From positions 1,622,501-1,686,500 of the forward strand of contig NC_058342.1 of NCBI RefSeq assembly GCF_905475395.1: a stretch of 64,000 nt of DNA. The letters run 5' to 3'. A program made the position numbers and the translations under genes. Below are positions 9,766 to 19,559 of the stretch, in pieces; the first letter of the stretch is position 1; each line of letters opens with the position of its first letter. The DNA is from Chrysoperla carnea (taxonomy: Eukaryota > Arthropoda > Insecta > Neuroptera > Chrysopidae). The notes under the pieces were generated by a model. It ran no database searches, was not told the origin of the DNA, and worked only from the letters and a program-made list of their open reading frames with translations.

Positions 9766-10443
9766 TTATATCTTTTTCAAGTGTAATCCAATTGTAATGT
9801 TTTCACCTCGAAAGTTAACTAATTTACCAGTTTGGTCCACTAACATGAGCGTAATGTTGCTTATAGTTTGACAGTTGATTGGTAAATAAATAACATTCAT
9901 AGGATGTATCACAATTTTATAACCTGGTGGTAGATTTGGTGAAAAATGAAACAATGTGTGACTGATTTCGTTGTTATGATACGATCCATTTGTAATATTA
10001 CATTGAACATAAATTGTTTCTACAGGTAAAATATTAACTGTATTGTCACTTTCATGTCTTTTATTTGCATCTAGTTTTCGTTTATTAAATCCCAACATGC
10101 GACAAACAGAATCTGATGGTTCACAGTTTATTACCACAGTACATTTTATTTCACATTTTAATGTATTTGTATTAGCATTTATTTGTAGTGTCACCTCATC
10201 GCCTACAGCTTCTTTTAAATAACGTTCAATATCTTCAACTTCATAAGATCCTGGTGGTATTTCTATGACTTTATCATCGTAATAAAACATGTTATTGTGG
10301 CTGTGTATATTAGGTATGGAATTGTACCCTTGTAAATCTACTAGACCCATTTCATAATTTTCATTTTTATCTAATTCAATTGGTGGAGAATAGTCTGTTG
10401 TTAAAAAAGAGCTATCCCCTGTAAAAGTAAGCATGTATGACAT
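9766..10443 (-). CDS. Candidate minor capsid (single jelly-roll) protein
   Basis: A 225-codon intact ORF starting MSYMLTFTGDSSFL. The composition is beta-strand rich, with repeated strand-turn segments (VTLQINANTNTLKCEIKCTV, LPPGYKIVIHPMNVIYLP, NITLMLVDQTGKLVNF). It has a conserved-looking VEDIERYLKEAV helix near residues 69-80. It has no signal peptide or catalytic signature. Its place between the protease and the capsid-type gene, in the same direction, fits the second virion protein (penton/minor capsid) of Polintons. A diverged copy of its last about 75 codons lies in the left arm at 5591-5815. The region 9512-9765 is AT-rich with no gene. The assignment to a jelly-roll fold is inference. 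Confidence 0.6.
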   Translation of the reverse strand: MSYMLTFTGDSSFLTTDYSPPIELDKNENYEMGLVDLQGYNSIPNIHSHNNMFYYDDKVIEIPPGSYEVEDIERYLKEAVGDEVTLQINANTNTLKCEIKCTVVINCEPSDSVCRMLGFNKRKLDANKRHESDNTVNILPVETIYVQCNITNGSYHNNEISHTLFHFSPNLPPGYKIVIHPMNVIYLPINCQTISNITLMLVDQTGKLVNFRGENITIGLHLKKI

Positions 10444-10480
10444 CTTGATTTTGAATGAAGTGAATACAAGACTTGCTGGT

Positions 10481-10837
10481 TTATTTATTTAATAAAAATT
10501 GTATACATAGATGTCCACAAATCGGAGTATTAAACTGTTGTTGTCTATCAAAATTATATTGAATGTCACATCCGTTAAAATATTTAATGACTTCCGCTGG
10601 CGGTCTCAAATTTCCAAAACTTTCATAATAGATGACACTTCGATTATACTTTTTATATGCCGTCCAGTGTGTGCCACTATTTTTGGATACATCATGGTTG
10701 ATAATTCCTGTTTCATATTTATATGGTCTTTTGGGTAGGGTGTCACGCATAAAAACACCACGAAAATACGGAATTTTAAATTGTTTAGCATACGCACGTA
10801 GCTCCGTATCGTAAAGTGCTCTACGTGGTAGCGTTTC
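10481..10837 (-). CDS. Adenain/Ulp1-like maturation cysteine protease
   Basis: The first ATG opens an 89-codon frame, but the same frame is open upstream to at least 10837 without an ATG, so the N-terminus is unclear and may begin at a non-ATG codon or be damaged. In the 89-codon part the catalytic set of the C5/C48 family is visible: His28 in GTHW, Glu43 in IYYESFG (Asp or Glu in the family), Gln71/72 in RQQQF and Cys78 in PICGHLC. Such proteases cleave capsid or core proteins during virion maturation. The frame overlaps the end of the upstream PLA2-domain gene, suggesting a shared transcript. Family members are usually about 110-200 residues, so this one is short but has all active-site residues. 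Confidence 0.75.
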   Translation of the reverse strand, partial: ETLPRRALYDTELRAYAKQFKIPYFRGVFMRDTLPKRPYKYETGIINHDVSKNSGTHWTAYKKYNRSVIYYESFGNLRPPAEVIKYFNGCDIQYNFDRQQQFNTPICGHLCIQFLLNK

Positions 10838-10839
10838 AA

Positions 10840-11625
10840 TTAGTTTTTTGCTAAATATAATCCCATGCCTTTGTTGTATGGTCTTAAATACAAGCCTTTA
10901 CCCATTGCTATAGCTTCCATTGTTTTGTTGTGTCTTTGACTCTCATTAAGTTGATCACGAGCACTTTTATAATTTGTAACGGTTTTAGCAATACCCGACG
11001 CTCCACCAGCCAAAGCACCTAAAGCAGAGAGTCCTGCGAATATTGGAATTAATGGAAGTACACCACCAGACTTTGGAACTGGTTTTACACGTGTGGGTGC
11101 TTTCATACGTTGACCTCGCACAGCTGCTTTTGCTATTTTAACTGCTGCTTTTAAGTCCGTTGGTTGTGATTTTTTCAATGCATTTCGTGCCTTTCGCACT
11201 GATGCTGTAAAGTTGATAGTTTTCTTTGTCTTTTTCGTCTTATTCATTTTTAATCCCATACCAAGTGAAGTTTTTGCCTTCATGGCGCCTGTAACGAATA
11301 AAGCGGATGCTTTTTCACCAATTGTTGAATCAGATGCTTTGGCACGTTTCCAAGCGGCTTCAGCTAATTGTTTATCTGCTAGATGACGCTCCTTTAAGTC
11401 TTTACTTTTTGAATATTTTATATCATGTACCATACAAGCCTGATCCAATGCGTTTTTTGGTTTATCACCACGCGCTAATCGTTCTGTCAGCTTAGTCCCA
11501 GGTCCACAATATCGATAAGTTGGTATGTGTAACTGAAACGGTAATTTATTTATAAGTGTGTTAACAATACCTCTTCCTTTGTGTTGTTGCTTCTGATATG
11601 ACATACTACTAAATGTTTTAAACAA
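10840..11625 (-). CDS. PLA2-domain Polinton protein with hydrophobic segment
   Basis: A 261-codon intact ORF. The N-terminal part carries a phospholipase A2-like core of the kind found in parvovirus capsid proteins and in Polintons: calcium loop YCGPGT (39-44), then LDQACMVHDIKY with Asp61, Cys64 and the His67-Asp68 dyad. A lysine-rich middle (KMNKTKKTKKT about 125-135 and further basic stretches) could bind DNA or act as a nuclear signal. A small-residue hydrophobic stretch (VLPLIPIFAGLSALGALAGG, about 189-208) may insert into membranes. By analogy it would help the particle cross endosomal membranes, but this is inference. The start could instead be Met8. It is divergent from the ATPase, with only about 70 bp between the two starts. 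Confidence 0.8.
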   Translation of the reverse strand: MFKTFSSMSYQKQQHKGRGIVNTLINKLPFQLHIPTYRYCGPGTKLTERLARGDKPKNALDQACMVHDIKYSKSKDLKERHLADKQLAEAAWKRAKASDSTIGEKASALFVTGAMKAKTSLGMGLKMNKTKKTKKTINFTASVRKARNALKKSQPTDLKAAVKIAKAAVRGQRMKAPTRVKPVPKSGGVLPLIPIFAGLSALGALAGGASGIAKTVTNYKSARDQLNESQRHNKTMEAIAMGKGLYLRPYNKGMGLYLAKN

Positions 11626-11695
11626 TTAAGTTCACATATATTTAAATGTTTATAAAATGGGTTGTATTGAAATTTTAGTCTTAGTTACATTAAAA

Positions 11696-12190
11696 ATGCG
11701 TTTTCATAAACAACAACCCGCTCTGAGTGTTAAAAATTTAATACCAGAAAATACAGACACACAAACATATCATGGTCCTCTATTTTCAGATTCACTACGA
11801 ACAATAATATGTGGCCCTAGTGGTTGTGGTAAAACCAATGTTATGTTGAATTTAATTTATGATGAAAACGGTTTACGCTTTGAAAACATTTATGTGTACA
11901 GTAAATCTCTTTACCAACCGAAATATCAATTACTAGAAGAGACTTTAAAATTAGTGGAAGGGGATGGCTATTTTCCATTTAGTGATACTAGTGAAATTCT
12001 TAGTCCGAATGAAGCTCGAGAAAAAAGTCTTTTCATTTTTGATGATGTGAGCTGTCATTCACAACAAAGAATTAGAGAATACTTTAGTATGGGCCGTCAT
12101 CGAAAAATTGATTGTTTCTACCTATGTCAGAGCTACGCACGTGTTCCAAAGCATAACATAAGGGACAATGTTAATTGCAGGTCGTTATAG
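11696..12190 (+). pseudogene. FtsK/HerA-type genome-packaging ATPase, C-terminally cut
   Basis: The longest frame opens at 11657, but the Met at 11696 (MRFHKQQPAL) is the more likely start. Walker A GPSGCGKT and Walker B SLFIFDDV with two acidic residues are intact, followed by an arginine/histidine-rich GRHRKIDCFYLCQSY motif typical of A32-like packaging ATPases of Polintons and large DNA viruses. The frame ends about 165 residues in, after RDNVNCRSL, where family members continue for roughly 60-100 more residues. Bases just past the stop still look like coding sequence, so an internal deletion is likely. It is transcribed divergently from the PLA2-domain gene. The nucleotide-binding core is complete, but the protein is probably inactive. 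Confidence 0.8.
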
Positions 12191-12508
12191 GAATGGATTT
12201 GATGAATTTATTGAACTGTAGTGTCACCAATACTTTATGTGTTTTTTCAGATTCATAATAATAATTTTTTTTCTGTAAATTTTTTTAAAATGTAAATTTT
12301 AATCATTAATAAATACAAAAAAAAATTTATAAGATTTTTATTAAATAAAACCTTACATTACATCATAAACAATAACAATAAAATATATACATATCTTGCA
12401 GTAATAAAATTCAATATAGGAATGATTTTAAAATAATGCTTGACTTTCTTCGATGTCAACACAATCTTCGTCAACATCGTCTTCCCAATCACGTGTCCTT
12501 GAACGATT

Positions 12509-12746
12509 TTTATCATGTAAATTTCAAGTGTCATATTACATTGCTGATTCATCCTATTTTATTATAAAAATATTAACATCCGGTCACGTGTCTTGAATTT
12601 TATCATGTATATTTAAAGTGTCAAATTACAATATTTTTCAAGGTAAGATGTTACCTATTTCAACATATTCTTGAGAATTGCTGACTCCCATAATAATATT
12701 CTTTTCTTGGAATTCAGACTTGCAAATTATTATCTAACACATTCAA
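12509..12746 (-). repeat. Extra partial copy of the inner right TIR
   Basis: A second, more diverged and internally deleted copy of the inner TIR half, including the stretch ATATTAACATCCGGTCACGTG and the CTTGAGAATTGCTGACT segment. The right end therefore carries about one and a half TIR copies in tandem. The region 12191-12508 between the ATPase fragment and this repeat holds no supported gene. Confidence 0.7.
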
Positions 12747-13203
12747 GTGTCATATTACATGGCTGAATCATAAAAAAATATTAACATCCGGTCACGTGTC
12801 TTGACACGTGTAAAATTATTTTAAGTCGATTCAAACAAGTTTGAACTTGTAACAGGATGATGATATCATATTTTTCAAGGTCAAATAATAATAATAATAA
12901 TAATAGAACTTTATTCAAAAATATCGTACAGAGTACATTGAATGTTATCTATTTCAACATATTCTTGAGAATTGCTGACTAATGTCAACGTCCCGCCCCC
13001 CGTTCACTCCCCGTCACTATTGGTCAAAGCCAATCCTCCGTTTATGTCATTCCTCACCCCCACCACACCTCCCGACGCCATCTTGATTTACTATTGGTCA
13101 ATGACGTCATCCAACTTCCGAGGTTTCCAACATTCACCTAGGTTTGCCCTTTTTGGAAAAGTGTACCATCCAACTGCGCCAGGAGTGAGCTGACTATACT
13201 ACT
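12747..13203 (-). repeat. Right terminal inverted repeat, interrupted
   Basis: Reverse complement of the left TIR with the same motifs in mirror order. It is interrupted at about 12886-12940 by about 54 bp that, read on the minus strand, end in AATAAAGTTCTA followed by (TTA)n. This looks like a very short 5'-truncated non-LTR insertion related in its tail to the one at 56545. Identity to the left TIR is otherwise high. Confidence 0.9.
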
Positions 13204-13244
13204 TACTTTCCCAACTTCTCTTTTACTTTTATCTCTTTAAAAAC

Positions 13245-13790
13245 ATGGTTTGTAACCCTTTGGACATGACTTATCGCTACACTTGTCTGGTGATACCCTC
13301 AGACAAGACAATATTACAAAGACGAACTTTTAAAACTAAACGGCCTGCCAATAACGAAACTTTAACAAGTAACCCCCTAGATGTTCTTCTCACAGAACGA
13401 CACCCTAGTAACGCGATACAAACAAATAACCTCCTATATGTTCTTCTCACAGAACGGCTCCCTGTTAACGCGAGACAAACAAATAACCCGCAAGATGTTC
13501 TTCATACAGAACGACTCCCCAATAACGCGAATTATATTAACCCCTCACAACACAACGGCCTTGTACTAACGTATCACCCACAAATACTATTTCCCTATAC
13601 GATACGTTCCTTGATAAACGCCCTATACGAATACGATTTTCCAACGAACTTTACTAACACGCATCTTATTAATATGCACCTTGTTAATATTCCTCAAAGC
13701 ATGAAAATTACTAAATTCAAACGTAAAACACAAATCCCAAACAAACAAAAAAAATCCCTTTCAAATCGCGGCCCCTTACTTGTAACTTAA
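13245..13790 (+). CDS. Unknown ORF with 19-residue repeats
   Basis: A 181-codon frame in the internal region of the putative LTR element, immediately right of the Polinton. Its middle holds three tandem 57-bp units (starts 13381, 13438, 13495), each coding for a version of LLTERxPxNAxQTNNxxDV. The C-terminus is basic (KFKRKTQIPNKQKKS). No retroviral gag or enzyme motif is seen. Because 57 is a multiple of three, repeat expansion keeps the frame open and is only weak evidence of coding. It could be a degenerate gag-like protein or a chance ORF. The following 13.8-14.57 kb has only short ORFs and a C-run near 14140. Confidence 0.3.
   Translation: MVCNPLDMTYRYTCLVIPSDKTILQRRTFKTKRPANNETLTSNPLDVLLTERHPSNAIQTNNLLYVLLTERLPVNARQTNNPQDVLHTERLPNNANYINPSQHNGLVLTYHPQILFPYTIRSLINALYEYDFPTNFTNTHLINMHLVNIPQSMKITKFKRKTQIPNKQKKSLSNRGPLLVT
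13381..13550 (+). repeat. 57-bp tandem repeat, three copies
   Basis: Units begin ATGTTCTTC followed by the core CACAGAACG and end near AACAAATAACC. The copies differ by several substitutions, and the third is partial. Confidence 0.85.
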
Positions 13791-14588
13791 ATGATGAAAT
13801 ATTCTACGCTCAATCTACACGTTTCTTTTAATATGTCTTATCTCTAAATAAACCCCAATCTGATTTCATTTTCTCTCAACACGAATCTTCACAAATTTTA
13901 TTATACATTATCCTACTTTAAACTCCAAATTCCAATTCCCAAACGAGAACATTAAATTATGCAGAAAGTTTTAATGGATTTGGAACAGCCAACCAAATTC
14001 CTGAAGCAAACTGTGAAGTGTAATTGCTCTCGGAACCATCAAATGGACAACCCAGAAACTTGTCGAAGTTGGAAATGGATATTAAGCCATTGGTCACTGG
14101 AATCACAATCTATAATGGAAAATACGTGTACACTATACACCCCCCCCCTTCCATTATATCTTATCTTTTATTTTCCCTCCCTGGCGTCTTGCTGAATGAC
14201 GACATTTATGGATAGAAGCAACGTATTTATGGCATCTCAAAACCAAATACTTCAAAACCTTCTACCATATGTTAGAAAAACTTCTGAGTGTATTCCTAAA
14301 CCGACCAATGCAATTTCGACAACGACAACAAGTAATATTTAAAGCTTAAAATTTTTTTCTTAAACCAAATTAATTTAATTTATGAACAATTTCATTAGTC
14401 ATCAAAATGTAATTTTTTAGTCTATGTTTATCATTCTTTATGATTGATTTAACGAAGTTATCTTTATAGTTTTCCAATTTTTCTTTATTTTGTAAATTTT
14501 TAATTTTTCTTTAAGGGATAACTTTACTTCTGAGTTAGATGAAAAACAATTTGCAATTATTTTCCCTCTAAAAAAAAGTCGGAAGGTG

Positions 14589-15100
14589 TGTTAGGCCCTG
14601 GACAACGTTATCCTTAAAAACGTGGTTCTAACACACTAAATCATTCATATTATTATTAAGTAATAATATTTTAAATAACCTAATTTGAAATATTAATTCA
14701 TTAAGCTAGTCAGCTAATTTATATTGGTTATTATTATTATTAAGTTACTTATGTTAACAATCATAATAATTGAATTGAGGTCTAATTTGTGATCTAGCAG
14801 CATGGCTCTGATTATATTTACTTGTTAGCAAAATTAATATTTAATATTTTAATTTTTACGTCACAATATTTAATATTTTTACCTAAAAATTTTGTATTTA
14901 AAGACATTGGAAATTGATTAGAAACATGCAGTAATTATTACAACTTAGAGATTCAAGTGCAACTTAATTTGTAATAAAAAAATACCAGTGATTAATTTTA
15001 TATAACAGCTATTTTAAAGTCTCCGAATAAAATAAATATCATACGTAATATCAGTATATCAGTGTTTATTTTGTAAGACGTCGTATTTATCCCCATGGAT
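14589..15100 (+). repeat. Right direct repeat / putative 3' LTR
   Basis: Second copy of the repeat at 2131, with small indels and substitutions (for example ACAACG in place of ACGGCG near the start). It follows a purine-rich stretch at 14573-14588. The end is approximate because similarity fades gradually. Confidence 0.6.
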
Positions 15101-15373
15101 TCACAAAGTCTTTCCTTTTCAAACATTAAGACTTTTGGTGGCAGCAAAGACCACAACAATATATGTAACTTTTTTAGGTTATTCGATATATTTTCTATAA
15201 TTATAAATAAATAGTTTTTTTTTTTAATTAGAAAAAGCATACCCAACAATCGTTGAATGTGATATTTTTTTCTGTTCAAAATTTAAAAATATTTATTATT
15301 TATTTGTAACAACTCCCTATTTTATTTTATTACATATTCCACATGTAGGGTATTATAGATAGGTAATTGTGGT

Positions 15374-15675
15374 CAAATAAATTATTTTAATTTTAAGTCC
15401 TGGCATATAGTATTCACCGAATGTTTGTCGGCAAGGATCATTTGTTATTTCCAAACAAGTAATTAACAATCTTTTGAATATGTACTGGAAATATTGTTGA
15501 AATACAATAAAGTACATATATGTAATCAAATAAATTATTTTAATTTTAATTGCTGGCATAGTATTCACTGAATGTTTGTCGGCAAGGATCATTTGTTATT
15601 TCCAAACAAGTAATTCACAATCTTTTGAATATATACTGGAAATATTGTTGAAATACAATAAAGTATATGTGATGG
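15374..15675 (+). repeat. Two-copy 153-bp tandem repeat
   Basis: CAAATAAATTATTTTAATTTTAA at 15374 recurs at 15527. Each unit contains GAATGTTTGTCGGCAAGGAT and ends in GAAATACAATAAAGTA. Identity is high. Flanking 15100-15370 and 15680-16150 are AT-rich, and I see no gene there. Confidence 0.9.
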
Positions 15676-16150
15676 ATAAAGTTAATAAAATAACAAAGTT
15701 ACTAGATTAAAAAATTTATTTTTGTATATTTTTATTTCAATACAACAAATATTGACTTTTTCTAATTTAAAAAAACTATTGTCAAATTTATGATGTTTTG
15801 GGTGTTACTTAAATTTACCTTTGTAAATCTAAGGTAAATAAGGTAAATCCTTTTAAAGTATGCCGCTAATCCTCTAAGCAATCAGTTATAATTTTATGTA
15901 TACCTGCAAAAATTACTTTTGAAGATTTTAAAGGTTTGATATTACGTTAGTGTTGTTAACAATTAAAATAACAAAAGCAAAATTAATAAATTCTTAAACG
16001 AGCCGTTATTTTTATATACCTGTAGAAAGTTCTATATAAACGAAGTTTTGACACACTTTTTCATTGTATCGAAGTTTTTTCAAATGGTCATTGTTTCTAT
16101 TTGTGATAATTTTGAGCTTGTTTTTAACGAAAAGTGATAATTTGGTAAAA

Positions 16151-19100
16151 GAAGGAATAAAAGTGCGCGATCTCAACAAAAGCGACGATTATTAGAAAAA
16201 CGCCAGAAGTTAGACACAGATACAGAAGTTAATTTAAATACACGGTAAGTTTTAATTGCATTTTAATACAAGGTTAATAAAATCATGGCTAAGTCATTAC
16301 TACGCGTAAAAGTAGCATTCTTCCTATAATTTAGCTATGCTTCCAATTATTTTCGAGAAGTATGTTAATAATTATAATTGATAATTATTTTTAATATATA
16401 AATTATTTTCAATATATAAATTATTTTCAACTTATAAATTATTATTATTTTAGAGTCAACCGTATTTCTTCAAAGAATAATGCTTCACCAACGCAAATTA
16501 ATATGGAAACACAACCATGTATTGTACCCTCTTTTGACGAGGAAGGTTTAGATGAATATGATCTAATAGTCGAACCCGAAACGATGCTTAATAGTAAGGT
16601 AGATGGTCGGAGGTTTGTAGACATTGAAATGTTTACGAATGACCTTTTAAAATTGCAATATGGTCATTCACAGCACTGCACTCTCGGCCTTGTTTCGGTC
16701 ATTAATGAAAACAGGCTAGGATTAGCTAGTTTTGACATTAAAATGTTCGATGTGTAACACTAGCTAGTTCAAGAGTACAATACAAGATGTAAATTAGACT
16801 AAGAAGACAAGATCAAGTGACATTAACGTTAAAAAAGTTGTGGTTTGGGGTACTTAGTCTTCTGGTTCTACGTTTACGAAAACGGAAGAACTGTTATCTA
16901 TCCTAAATATTCCGATGATTTCGAAGAATTTGTTTACTAAAATGGAACAAAATTTAGAAGAAATCTGGCAGAATATTTAGATATAGAAATAAAGTTAGCG
17001 GGAGAAAAGGAAATAGCCGTTGGAAAGGGGAATGTTGATTCGTATGGTATTCCTTGGGTCACAGTATATATCGATGGGGGCTGGAGTAAAAGATCATATG
17101 GCCACAATTTTAATGCAAATTCTGGAACTGTAAGTTTTGTGCTATTAATTTTATTGTAATAATATGTTTGGTTAAAATCTATTTTTATACCTTTTCGGCA
17201 GGGATCATTGGTAAGGAAACTAAGAAAGTTCTCTTCTTAGGCGTCCGAAATAAATATTACTCCGTTTACGCCACAACACAAAAATCGCACCATTGCTATC
17301 AAAATTGGAGTGGTAGTTCTACAGCCATGGAATCCGATATATTAGTTGAAGGATTTAATTTACTTCTGTTTTGATGTACATGGGATGAAATACAAAAAAA
17401 TTATTGCAGATGGAAATTCGAGTGTATACTTTAAGCTAAGAAGGAACGTTGAATATGGAAAACAAATTCAAAAATTGAATGCGTAAATCATTGTTTAAAA
17501 AATTACAAATCGGTGTTATATAAAGTAAGAGCCCCTAACTTTATTTTTCTAAGCTGTTTATGTAATTACATTCCTTTTTTTTGCAGATTCAGAATAACAC
17601 AAAACTTCCTCTGAAAGAGCGTAGTCTTTTAAAGGCTGGTATGCATCGACTCCTGTTGGCAGCTAAAAGTTTATCGAGTAGCACTCAAGGTACTGTAGAA
17701 GATCTTCGGTTTGATTTATTAAATCGACCAAAACATGTATTCGGGGACCACGAGAATTGCAAAGAATATTTTTGTAAAAAGAGAAAAGAACAAAATCTAT
17801 ATCCTGTTCTTGTAGGAATGTCTGCAATAATATCGGGTGCTCTGGAAACATTAGTAAGGTTAGCAGATCGGCTAATTACTAATGAAAATAGTAACCGCGC
17901 GGAACTTTTCATGAGTATTCTCGCTAAATTTAATGCAGGCAAAAGACTAAATTTAACAAACCGTGGATCTTTCCAAAGAAGATGTACTTTAACTGCATTG
18001 AGTTACCAACGGGGATATGGGTGGCATAACAAGTCATGAACCGTGTCTGCTAATAAAAGTCCGGGAAAATATTTTAAAAAGTATTTACTAAAAAAGGAGA
18101 AGCTTTATCGTGCGAGAATATTTAGAAAATCGAAGAAAACAACACAAGGCCCTGATGCAGACTACGGCCCTAATGCTTTAGATGGAGATGAATATTACAT
18201 TTTCAATACTAGTTTTGAAGAAAAACTTCTTCAAACTTTTGAAAATTTTAAAATGGAACAAACAGATATTTTTTATGTAGAAAAGCAGACAGTCAGTCAG
18301 CACGGCAATATTTTGTACGACGAACTACGAGAAAATCGTTTAACAGCTTCGAATTAGGTTTAGTTTGTAAACATCGGAACATTAGCTGTGGAAAACTAGT
18401 AAAAAAAATGTTATATGCCAATCCATACTCAAATGCATCTATGGGTTATGGTATTGAACATGAGGCAGTAGCCATATCAATTTTCGAAAATAAATTCAAC
18501 AAAAAAGTGAGAAAATGCGGCCTTTTTATTGATAAAGAACATAGAACATTTCTAGCAGCCAGCCCAGATGGTAAGGTTTTACATTTAAATGTAATGATAA
18601 ATTTAGTTAACAAAGAACTATTTTTTTTAATGTTTCATAGGTGTTATTAATAATGAAAATTTTATCGTGGAAGTTAAATGTGTGCCTTCATTGAATTCAA
18701 AAAATATGACTTTGGAGGAAGCAGCTACCTCAAATAAAAATGTTTTCCTAAAAATTCAAAACGCATGTTTAAGTCTCAAAGAAACACATAATTATTATTA
18801 CCAAGTGAGTAAAATATATTTTACGATCCTAAATATACTTGGTCCACATATTCCCGATGGAATAAAATCAAAATTGAACACTGCCTACCCACAAACAAAA
18901 TCAAAGTTTTTATAAAAATCGTTTCTACGTAATAAAGTAACTGTTGCGTGTAATTTTTCAGTCAAATAAGTTCCTATGAGCAAACATATTTTTCGCTCCC
19001 TCATATACCTACTTCTTCGAGAAAATTTTGCAGTTTTCAATCTTTTTCAAAATTTTCAGATACAAGGTCAAGTGCATATCACTGAAAAAGATTATTGCTA

Positions 19101-19263
19101 TTTGATAGTGTTCACGAACATCCAGACACATATTTTTTTCCAGAAAATTAACAAAAATCAATTATTCTGGCGAGAAAACTTCCCAAAATTGGAAATCTTT
19201 TTTAAAGAGTGCATGTTACCAGAAATAATTTTACGGCAAGCAAATGACAATAAACGATTATAG
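16151..19263 (+). pseudogene. Decayed multi-exon Mutator-like/YqaJ-nuclease gene
   Basis: Pieces of one long protein appear in order in six exon-like blocks with canonical GT...AG borders: about 16151-16243, 16454-17129, 17202-17524, 17587-18570, 18641-18804 and 19060-19262. The middle blocks match insect proteins with a Mutator-like transposase-related domain (GWSKRSYGHNFNANSGT, then HHCYQNWSGSSTAMESDI). The last three form a YqaJ/lambda-exonuclease-type PD-(D/E)XK nuclease: GYGIEHEAVAI, AASPDG (Asp) and EVKC (Glu, Lys), then TEKDYCYLIV. Several frame changes and stops (for example near 16740, in 16.76-17.0 kb and at 17372) mean it is dead as it stands. The splice-site pattern points to a former host or domesticated gene, not a compact transposon. 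No terminal inverted repeats were found. Confidence 0.7.
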
Positions 19264-19559
19264 TAAGAAAGAATAATATAAGAAAAACTTTCTATATTTA
19301 AAAATATAGTTTCAGTAATTATCAAATGATGATCTTCAAGAAATAACATATTTCTTAGCTATAAATCAAACTGATGATGACTACTGAAAATATGTATTAT
19401 TATATTATGCACATATCAAAAATATGTTTATTAAATTTAGTTTAAAAAACCATTTTATTTTTTAAAAAATTTTTATATATTGTGTTTCTATTCTAATATA
19501 ATATAATGAATGAAGAACCGGTTTTATGAGCTCCGTATACTTAGCAGATAAAATTGTTA

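Larger units (their letters stand above)
2953..13203. mobile_element. Polinton/Maverick element, polymerase-less
   Basis: A 10.25-kb element with terminal inverted repeats starting AGTAGTATAGTCAGCTCACT and a perfect 6-bp target duplication TACTTT (2947-2952 and 13204-13209), both typical of Polintons/Mavericks. Gene content fits: retroviral-type integrase fragment, adenain/Ulp1-like protease, FtsK/HerA-type packaging ATPase, PLA2-domain protein and capsid-type proteins. Family members are usually 15-20 kb. No protein-primed DNA polymerase B is visible on either strand, and the integrase keeps only its first part. The left arm (4.9-5.8 kb) is made of degenerate copies of right-arm pieces. I infer a non-autonomous deletion derivative that could be mobilised or packaged only with help from a complete relative. 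Confidence 0.92.
2131..15100 (+). mobile_element. Putative small LTR retroelement containing a nested Polinton
   Basis: Two direct repeats beginning TGTTAGGCCCTGGAC (2131 and 14589) enclose about 1.7 kb of non-Polinton sequence. The right copy is preceded by a purine run (AAAAAAAAGTCGGAAGG) like a polypurine tract. The left copy is followed near 2668 by TGGTGTGCAGCAGTGG, which could be a primer-binding site. The internal region has no gag-pol, only one ORF with 57-bp repeats, so if this is an LTR element it is non-autonomous. The 3' edge is uncertain, because sequence resembling the post-LTR leader (TTGGTGGCAGCA, about 15.13 kb) also follows the right copy. Alternative: an unrelated segmental duplication. 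Confidence 0.45.

Noticed and set aside
12358..12552. 64-codon minus-strand ORF
   Set aside because: Overlaps the duplicated inner TIR of the Polinton and consists of low-complexity hydrophobic text.
14998..15279. 93-codon minus-strand ORF
   Set aside because: Overlaps the end of the right direct repeat and has AT-driven composition without motifs.
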